From Sinomicrobium sp. (GTDB lineage: Bacteria; Bacteroidota; Bacteroidia; Flavobacteriales; Flavobacteriaceae), in contig JAJUFH010000028.1 in assembly GCA_029266035.1 (NCBI GenBank), positions 1 to 37,425 of the forward strand: 37,425 nucleotides of DNA, read 5' to 3'. The translations under genes were made by a program, and so were the position numbers. The notes beneath the pieces are model-generated. The model saw only the letters and a list, made by a program, of their open reading frames with translations. It was not told the origin of the DNA and made no database searches. Shown in pieces: positions 32,939 through 37,425 of this stretch (the stretch's first letter is position 1; the number at the start of each line of letters is the position of its first letter).

Positions 32939-34042
32939 ATGAAATTTGCAGTATATATATCCCGTCTTATCGTAGGCGTGTTGTTTATTATAAGTGGGGG
33001 AATAAAAATTAACGACCCCATGGGGTTTTCTTTTAAACTGGAAGAATATTTTGGTATAGATGTGCTCAACCTGCCGTTTCTCGCACCTTATGCGCTCAGT
33101 ATTGCCGTGTTTTTGGTGGTGGTTGAAGTTTTACTTGGTGTGATGCTGCTGGTGGGATACAAGCCGAAATTCACGGTGTGGAGCTTGTTGTTGATGATAG
33201 TGTTTTTTACTTTTCTCACCTTTTATTCCGCTTATTTTAACAAGGTGACCGATTGTGGCTGTTTTGGCGATGCCATCAAACTCACTCCTTGGGAGTCCTT
33301 TAGTAAAGACGTAGTGCTGTTGTTGCTCATATTGATTCTTTTTGTAGGCCGGCAGTATATCACTCCTTTAATATCAAAAAAGGTAGGGATGCTGGTTACT
33401 GTGGTAGGTCTTTTTGCATGTGCTCTCTTTGCACATCACGTGTTGAATCACCTGCCTGTGATAGATTTCAGACCTTATAAAGTGGGGGCTAATATAGTAG
33501 AGGGGATGACAGTTCCCGAGGATGCGCCCAAGCCGATATACGAGTATTCCTGGAAGTTTGAAGTAGATGGAGCGGAAAAAATAGTGAAGACAGAAGGCGA
33601 TTATCCGGATGTAGACGGTAATTTTATAGGGGTTGATACCCGAGAAGTTCAGGCGGGCTACGTACCTCCTATTCACGATTTTACCATAGAGAAAGGCGGA
33701 GAAGATTACACCGGTGAAATGATGGAAGAAGACCGACTGATTATGGTTATTGCCTACAATATGAGCAAAGCTGATCTCGAGGGATTTTCTGCTGTTAAAG
33801 AGGCTACAGATCGCGCTATTGCTGCCGGATATAAGGTGATAGGAATGTCGGCTTCGGGAGAAGAACGCACGGCTTCGGTCAAGGCGCAGTACGATTTGAA
33901 TTTTGACTTTTATTTTACCGATGAGACTACGCTAAAGACTATTGTCAGGTCAAATCCGGGGATAGTTAGGTTGCATCGGGGTACCATAGTTCAGAAACTG
34001 CATTTTAACGATGCTGATGAACTGGAAACAGCTGCGGAATAG
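32939..34042 (+). CDS. DoxX/MauE-like membrane protein with thioredoxin-like C-terminus (BT_3928 type)
   Basis: A 367-residue protein. Residues 1 to about 165 hold four membrane helices of the DoxX/MauE type, with a CGCFGD motif (Cys106 and Cys108) in the loop, the hallmark of MauE-like thiol-redox proteins. The extracytoplasmic remainder (about 180-367) has a thioredoxin-like fold pattern in its last 130 residues. The usual Cys-x-x-Cys position reads AYNMSKADL, so this part is probably redox-inactive. A role in moving reducing equivalents across the inner membrane is inferred. The next gene encodes a thioredoxin with an intact CKDC, a plausible partner. Confidence 0.82.
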   Translation: MKFAVYISRLIVGVLFIISGGIKINDPMGFSFKLEEYFGIDVLNLPFLAPYALSIAVFLVVVEVLLGVMLLVGYKPKFTVWSLLLMIVFFTFLTFYSAYFNKVTDCGCFGDAIKLTPWESFSKDVVLLLLILILFVGRQYITPLISKKVGMLVTVVGLFACALFAHHVLNHLPVIDFRPYKVGANIVEGMTVPEDAPKPIYEYSWKFEVDGAEKIVKTEGDYPDVDGNFIGVDTREVQAGYVPPIHDFTIEKGGEDYTGEMMEEDRLIMVIAYNMSKADLEGFSAVKEATDRAIAAGYKVIGMSASGEERTASVKAQYDLNFDFYFTDETTLKTIVRSNPGIVRLHRGTIVQKLHFNDADELETAAE

Positions 34043-34111
34043 GGTGTACTCCGAAATATTATTTTAAATTTGTGGAGCTTTCACTTTTACGAGTAAATTA
34101 AGCCGATTGTT

Positions 34112-34618
34112 ATGAAAAAAATATTTGTGGCCATTTTCGTTGTGGCCTTTCTTCTGACGTGCCCTGTTGTTCGTTCGCAAGAGTTTTCTAAGGAAGCTCT
34201 GAGCGATGTTTTTCTCACTACCGATGGAAAGGATATCTCCTTTGCCGAGGTGTTGGAAAAATACAAAGGGAAAACCCTGTTTATAGATGTTTGGGCTTCC
34301 TGGTGTAAGGATTGTATTGAGAGTGTTCCTAGTCTGAGAAAGCTTAAAGAGCAGTATACAGATGTGGCTTTTCTCTTTCTGTCCCTCGACCGCAGTGTGG
34401 AAGGATGGCATAAGGGAAGAGAAAAACATCAATTGGATTACGGAGATCATTACTTTATCAAGGCCGGTTGGAAAGGCAGTGCCTTTTGTAAAAGTATAGA
34501 ACTGGACTGGATACCTAGATATTTGGTAGTAAATCCTGAAGGAGAGATTATACTTCACAAAGCCATTGAAACAGACGATAAGCAATTGATAAACACACTA
34601 AACCATAGCATGCCATGA
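34112..34618 (+). CDS. TlpA-like exported thioredoxin
   Basis: A 168-residue protein with a signal peptide (hydrophobic 4-17, then VVRSQEF) and a thioredoxin domain. The active site is WASWCKDC at about residues 64-71. It continues VPSLRKLKEQY, then WIPRYLVVNPEGEI with the conserved cis-proline. This is the periplasmic TlpA/ResA class, which reduces or exchanges disulfides. Upstream lies the MauE-like membrane protein (69-base gap), and the stop overlaps the tpiA start (ATGA). The redox partner is inferred from adjacency only. Confidence 0.87.
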   Translation: MKKIFVAIFVVAFLLTCPVVRSQEFSKEALSDVFLTTDGKDISFAEVLEKYKGKTLFIDVWASWCKDCIESVPSLRKLKEQYTDVAFLFLSLDRSVEGWHKGREKHQLDYGDHYFIKAGWKGSAFCKSIELDWIPRYLVVNPEGEIILHKAIETDDKQLINTLNHSMP

Positions 34619-35364
34619 GAAGAAAAATTGTTGCCGGAAACTGGAAAATGAACAACGATTTAGGACAAACCGATGAATTGTTGACAGAACTTTTGAAAAA
34701 AATGCCTGAGACCGAGGCTTCGGTCATGGTGGCGCCTTCATTTATCAGTCTAAGGGTAGCTTATGACGCTTTGATACAAAGCCCAATAGAAGTTATTGCA
34801 CAGAATATGCACTTTGCCGAGAGCGGAGCATATACCGGAGAAGTATCGGCTGAGATGTTGAAAAGCGCAGAGATCGATACGGTAATCTTAGGGCATTCGG
34901 AGCGCAGGGCTTATTTTAATGAAACCGATGAGACTCTCGCTAAAAAAGTAAGCACAGCCATAGCGCACGATATGACGGTAGTATTCTGTTTTGGTGAGGA
35001 ACTGACAGACCGCAAGTCTAACAGGCATTTTGAGGTAGTGGAAAGTCAGTTGAAAAAGGGCTTGTTCCACTTGGAGTCTCAGGCGTGGAAAAATATTATC
35101 CTCGCATACGAGCCGGTTTGGGCTATTGGTACCGGAGAGACCGCTACTCCTGCTCAGGCACAGGAAATGCACGCCTTTATCAGAAAAACTGTTGCTGAGC
35201 AATACAGCAGTGATATAGCAGATAAGGTGTCTATACTCTACGGAGGAAGTGTAAAGCCCGACAATGCAAAGGAGATATTCTCTCAAGCCGATGTAGATGG
35301 TGGACTTATAGGGGGGGCATCGCTCAATGCAAAGGATTTTATCGCTATTATAGAGGCGATCTAG
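34615..35364 (+). CDS. tpiA: Triosephosphate isomerase
   Basis: A 249-residue TIM barrel of glycolysis that interconverts dihydroxyacetone phosphate and glyceraldehyde 3-phosphate. Catalytic residues are Lys11 in GNWKMN, His94 in LGHSERR and Glu166 in AYEPVWAIGTG. The phosphate loop YGGSVKPDNA and GGLIGGASL near the C-terminus are intact. It overlaps the thioredoxin gene by four bases and precedes prmA by 24, so it is part of a mixed-function transcript. Confidence 0.97.
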   Translation: MRRKIVAGNWKMNNDLGQTDELLTELLKKMPETEASVMVAPSFISLRVAYDALIQSPIEVIAQNMHFAESGAYTGEVSAEMLKSAEIDTVILGHSERRAYFNETDETLAKKVSTAIAHDMTVVFCFGEELTDRKSNRHFEVVESQLKKGLFHLESQAWKNIILAYEPVWAIGTGETATPAQAQEMHAFIRKTVAEQYSSDIADKVSILYGGSVKPDNAKEIFSQADVDGGLIGGASLNAKDFIAIIEAI

Positions 35365-35388
35365 GTATGAGTCAATCGTAAAATTGAG

Positions 35389-36225
35389 ATGGATATACAA
35401 TATATAGGCTGTTGTTTTAAGGTAAATCCGGTGCAACCGGCTACAGATATTCTCATAGCGGAATTGGGGGAGGTAGGTTTTGAGAGCTTTGTAGAAAACG
35501 AAGACGGACTCAATGCTTATATCCTCAAAGATCATTGGGATCCTAAGTGTTTAGACGATATCTATGTCTTGCACAGTGGAGAATTTGAAATCAGCTACGA
35601 CATAGAAGAAATAGCACAGGTAAACTGGAATGAAGAGTGGGAGAAAAATTTCCATCCTATTACTGTAGATGGGCGCTGTACAGTGAGGGCGCCCTTTCAC
35701 AGTAATCCTAATACCGAATACGATATTGTGATAGAACCCAAGATGAGTTTTGGGACAGGGCATCACGAAACTACCCATATGATGATACAACATCTGTTGA
35801 CACTCGATTTAAAGGGCAAAGAGGTGCTCGATATGGGTTGCGGAACCGGGGTTCTCGCTATATTGGCAGAGAAACTCGGTGCCGTAAATATCGATGCCAT
35901 TGATATCGACAACTGGTGTTATCTCAATTCGCTGGAAAATGCAGAGCGCAACCACTGCCGAGAAATTACGGTCGCGGAAGGAGATGTAAGCTTGCTGGGT
36001 GATAGGGATTACGATGTTATCATAGCTAATATCAACAGGAATATACTACTCCAAGACATTCCTGCCTATGCCGAATGCCTCCGTCCGGGAGGAATTCTCC
36101 TGCTCAGTGGCTTTTACAAAGAGGATATTCCGCTTATCGACACCTTGTGTCAAAAACTGTCTATGACTCAGGAAGGGGAATTGGAACAGAACCACTGGGT
36201 CGCCCTTAAATACAGAAGAAGATAG
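35389..36225 (+). CDS. prmA: Ribosomal protein L11 methyltransferase
   Basis: A 278-residue SAM-dependent enzyme that trimethylates L11. The N-terminal substrate-recognition domain (about 1-80) is followed by the methyltransferase fold: FGTGHHETTHMM, the SAM loop LDMGCGTGVLAI, acidic AIDIDNWC and the NINRN motif near residue 215. The family markers and length (normal 280-300) agree. It follows tpiA and is followed by clpS after a gap holding a promoter-like site, so clpS may be separately expressed. Confidence 0.94.
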   Translation: MDIQYIGCCFKVNPVQPATDILIAELGEVGFESFVENEDGLNAYILKDHWDPKCLDDIYVLHSGEFEISYDIEEIAQVNWNEEWEKNFHPITVDGRCTVRAPFHSNPNTEYDIVIEPKMSFGTGHHETTHMMIQHLLTLDLKGKEVLDMGCGTGVLAILAEKLGAVNIDAIDIDNWCYLNSLENAERNHCREITVAEGDVSLLGDRDYDVIIANINRNILLQDIPAYAECLRPGGILLLSGFYKEDIPLIDTLCQKLSMTQEGELEQNHWVALKYRRR

Positions 36226-36277
36226 TCGCGAAAATACAAATGACCTAAGGCTTACTCCTTTGGATTTAATTTTTGTT

Positions 36278-36285
36278 TAACTTTG
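36278..36285 (+). promoter_or_regulatory. -7 element for clpS
   Basis: TAACTTTG matches TAnnTTTG 52 bases before the clpS ATG, with a TTTG at 36259-36262 (15-base spacer). A second match, TAGCTTTG at 36303-36310, lies nearer the start and is an alternative. Confidence 0.45.
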
Positions 36286-36337
36286 CATCAGCGTTACTTA
36301 AATAGCTTTGTTACTTATTACATCGACTGCAAACACT

Positions 36338-36667
36338 ATGGGATCAGAAAAAAATATGCTTGCACATTATCCGCATCTGGGATCTTTCAGGCTTTCTTTT
36401 CAGGAAGATACCGAAGAAGATGTATTGGTGTTAGAGGAGGTAGATCGTCAGAATGAGATCGTACTGTACAACGACGATGTCAATACTTTTGACTATGTCA
36501 TCGAGATGCTTATCGATATTTGTGATCACACCCCCGAACAGGCGGAGCAGTGTTCTATCATTGTGCACTACAAAGGAAAATGTACGGTAAAGACAGGCTC
36601 TTACGAAGACCTTAAACCGCGTTGTTCCATGCTACTGGAGGGCGGACTTAGCGCAGAAATTATCTAA
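36338..36667 (+). CDS. clpS: ClpS, adaptor for the ClpAP/ClpCP protease
   Basis: About 109 residues from the ATG at 36338; a TTG ten codons earlier and another ATG at 36356 are alternatives. ClpS delivers N-degron substrates to the Clp ATPase. The core NEIVLYNDDVNTFDYVIEML, then HTPEQAEQC and HYKGKCTVKTG, contains the N-degron pocket and Clp-binding residues (Asn-Asp and the late CTVKTG). The N-terminal extension is poorly conserved, as usual. No clpA is in the window. Confidence 0.92.
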   Translation: MGSEKNMLAHYPHLGSFRLSFQEDTEEDVLVLEEVDRQNEIVLYNDDVNTFDYVIEMLIDICDHTPEQAEQCSIIVHYKGKCTVKTGSYEDLKPRCSMLLEGGLSAEII

Positions 36668-36854
36668 ACATAGGTTTCTTCCCGTTCAGATTAACTACAA
36701 TTTATATTTAAACATCAACTGTTAGAGCTGAGTGTGATCTCTTGGTTCAGATTTTTTAATCGTCAAATACACGGGTGAAATAGCGTTACACCGATGCGCG
36801 AATACAAATTGAATCGAAGAAAATAAAAGAGAAAAAGTAAAAGAAAAAAAGAAG

Positions 36855-36927
36855 AGCGGGAGACGAGGTTCGAACTCGCGACATTCAGCTTGGAAGGCTG
36901 ACGCTCTACCAACTGAGCTACTCCCGC
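36855..36927 (-). tRNA. tRNA-Gly (anticodon TCC)
   Basis: The minus-strand 73-base cloverleaf has acceptor GCGGGAG pairing with CTCCCGC, a D loop AGCTCAGTTGGTAGAGC, the anticodon loop CTTCCAA with anticodon TCC (reads GGA), and the T arm GTTCGAAC. Discriminator base T; no CCA is encoded. It stands alone, with its own promoter upstream. Confidence 0.96.
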
Positions 36928-36980
36928 TTATACCGTATTACCGGTGTTAACTTGATAAGAACATTTTGTTAAATGCGCTG

Positions 36981-37012
36981 CAAATATAAGTAAACGGTAT
37001 TATTAACTCCAA
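36981..37012 (-). promoter_or_regulatory. Promoter for tRNA-Gly
   Basis: The minus strand shows TTG (37012-37010), a 21-base spacer and TATATTTG (36988-36981), a good Bacteroidota promoter, giving a short leader before the tRNA. Confidence 0.6.
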
Positions 37013-37287
37013 GAAAAAAAAGCATTTTGAGTAAAAAAAATGTGGAAACAATAAAGCTTTTTCAGATTTTAAAAACTATCTTTTTTATACACAATGATTT
37101 GCAAATTATTGCTAAAATAAGGAGGTAGCGAAAAAAAAACGAATTAATTTTATGTTTTCAAATTTACAGACCATTTTGCGGTCAAATTACCAACTAAGAA
37201 CTAATCAACTATTATTGAGTTATTGGGTTACTAGGTTACTAGGTTATTGGGTTGGGTACTTAGTATTGAGATGTTAGTGACCACAAC
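37013..37287. other. AT-rich intergenic stretch with no gene
   Basis: Rich in A and T runs with no credible open frame. It contains an 8-base tandem repeat (37219-37250) and ends at the probable left end of an insertion sequence. Confidence 0.5.
37219..37250. repeat. Four tandem copies of an 8-base unit
   Basis: The consensus unit is GTTAYTRG: GTTATTGG, GTTACTAG, GTTACTAG, GTTATTGG, followed by a diverged partial copy. It lies just upstream of the IS-like element. Confidence 0.7.
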
Positions 37288-37425
37288 TGACTACGCCTGA
37301 AATAGGTTGCCCTTTTTCGCAAGATAATACAACATGAAAAAATCAGGAACCCGACGAGTTTTTGACTTGGATTTAAAATTAAGTTTGGTAAGTCAGATTG
37401 AAAAGGGAGAATTAAAAGTATCAGA
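37288..37425 (+). mobile_element. Left part of an insertion sequence, IS3-like (cut by window edge)
   Basis: TGACTACGCCTGAAATAGG at 37288 begins with TG, as IS3-family ends do, and precedes a transposase-like start by 46 bases. The end position is a guess from this pattern. The rest lies outside the window. Confidence 0.45.
37334..37425 (+). CDS. Transposase OrfA-like N-terminus (cut by window edge)
   Basis: About 30 residues from the ATG at 37334. They show RRVFDLDLKLSLVSQIEKGE, the basic start and first helix typical of helix-turn-helix OrfA proteins of IS3-like elements. Too little is present to name the family firmly; other helix-turn-helix transposases are possible. Confidence 0.55.
   Translation, partial: MKKSGTRRVFDLDLKLSLVSQIEKGELKVS

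Noticed and set aside
37219-37250. Possible CRISPR-like array
   Set aside because: The units are 8 bases long and directly adjacent, with no spacers and no cas genes in the window.

Overview
The window reads as a piece of a Bacteroidota chromosome, most likely a flavobacterium (class Flavobacteriia). The evidence is the fused lpxC-fabZ gene inside an lpxD / lpxC-fabZ / lpxA / efp / lpxD-like / sucD run, the type IX secretion and gliding genes porX, porD and gldI, the Bacteroidota-type RNA polymerase omega subunit, and repeated promoter -7 elements of the form TAnnTTTG. All of this is recognition by eye; no database search was run.

Layout. Positions 1-1515 are accessory DNA: the 3' end of an IS256-family transposase with its terminal repeat, a GIY-YIG/DUF4357 protein, a broken tyrosine-recombinase C-terminus and a large inverted repeat. 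Positions 1564-5213 (minus) hold fabG, a von Willebrand factor A membrane protein and an SPFH/prohibitin protein, probably one transcript. Positions 5488-11307 (minus) hold the lipid A / EF-P / succinyl-CoA ligase run. An HD phosphohydrolase (minus) and porX (plus) diverge around 12.7 kb; porX is followed by tsaE and cysM. The RNase P RNA lies on the minus strand at 15.7-16.0 kb.

Next come a small membrane protein and a 5'-nucleotidase C-terminal-domain lipoprotein (both minus). Rightward genes follow: a frameshifted DUF6913-like gene, dapA, bamD, rpoZ, coaBC, a PIN-domain remnant and porD. Then come a lipid A acyltransferase (minus), a rhomboid protease (plus), an FMN glutamate-synthase-like protein and a DinB protein (both minus), and a ModF-like double ABC ATPase (plus). 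A minus-strand cluster carries nrnA, gldI, a cyclophilin-FKBP lipoprotein and, separately, folP. The last rightward group is DUF1599, a DoxX/MauE-like membrane protein, a TlpA-like thioredoxin, tpiA, prmA and clpS. A tRNA-Gly(TCC) on the minus strand follows, and the window ends in the start of a second insertion sequence, IS3-like.

How the genes work together. Much of the window serves the outer envelope: lipid A synthesis (lpxD, lpxC-fabZ, lpxA, the late acyltransferase), outer-membrane assembly (bamD), type IX secretion and gliding (porX, porD, gldI), and periplasmic folding and redox (the PPIases, the thioredoxin and the DoxX/MauE protein). The rest is core metabolism and translation. I see no CRISPR array, prophage or biosynthetic cluster, and no obviously new multi-gene defence system. 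The most interesting signals are local: an A-AAA-AAC slippery site splitting the DUF6913-like gene, two symmetric divergent promoter regions, a probable leaderless lpxD transcript, an ABC ATPase with one degenerate nucleotide-binding domain, and a 5'-nucleotidase domain without its usual phosphoesterase partner.
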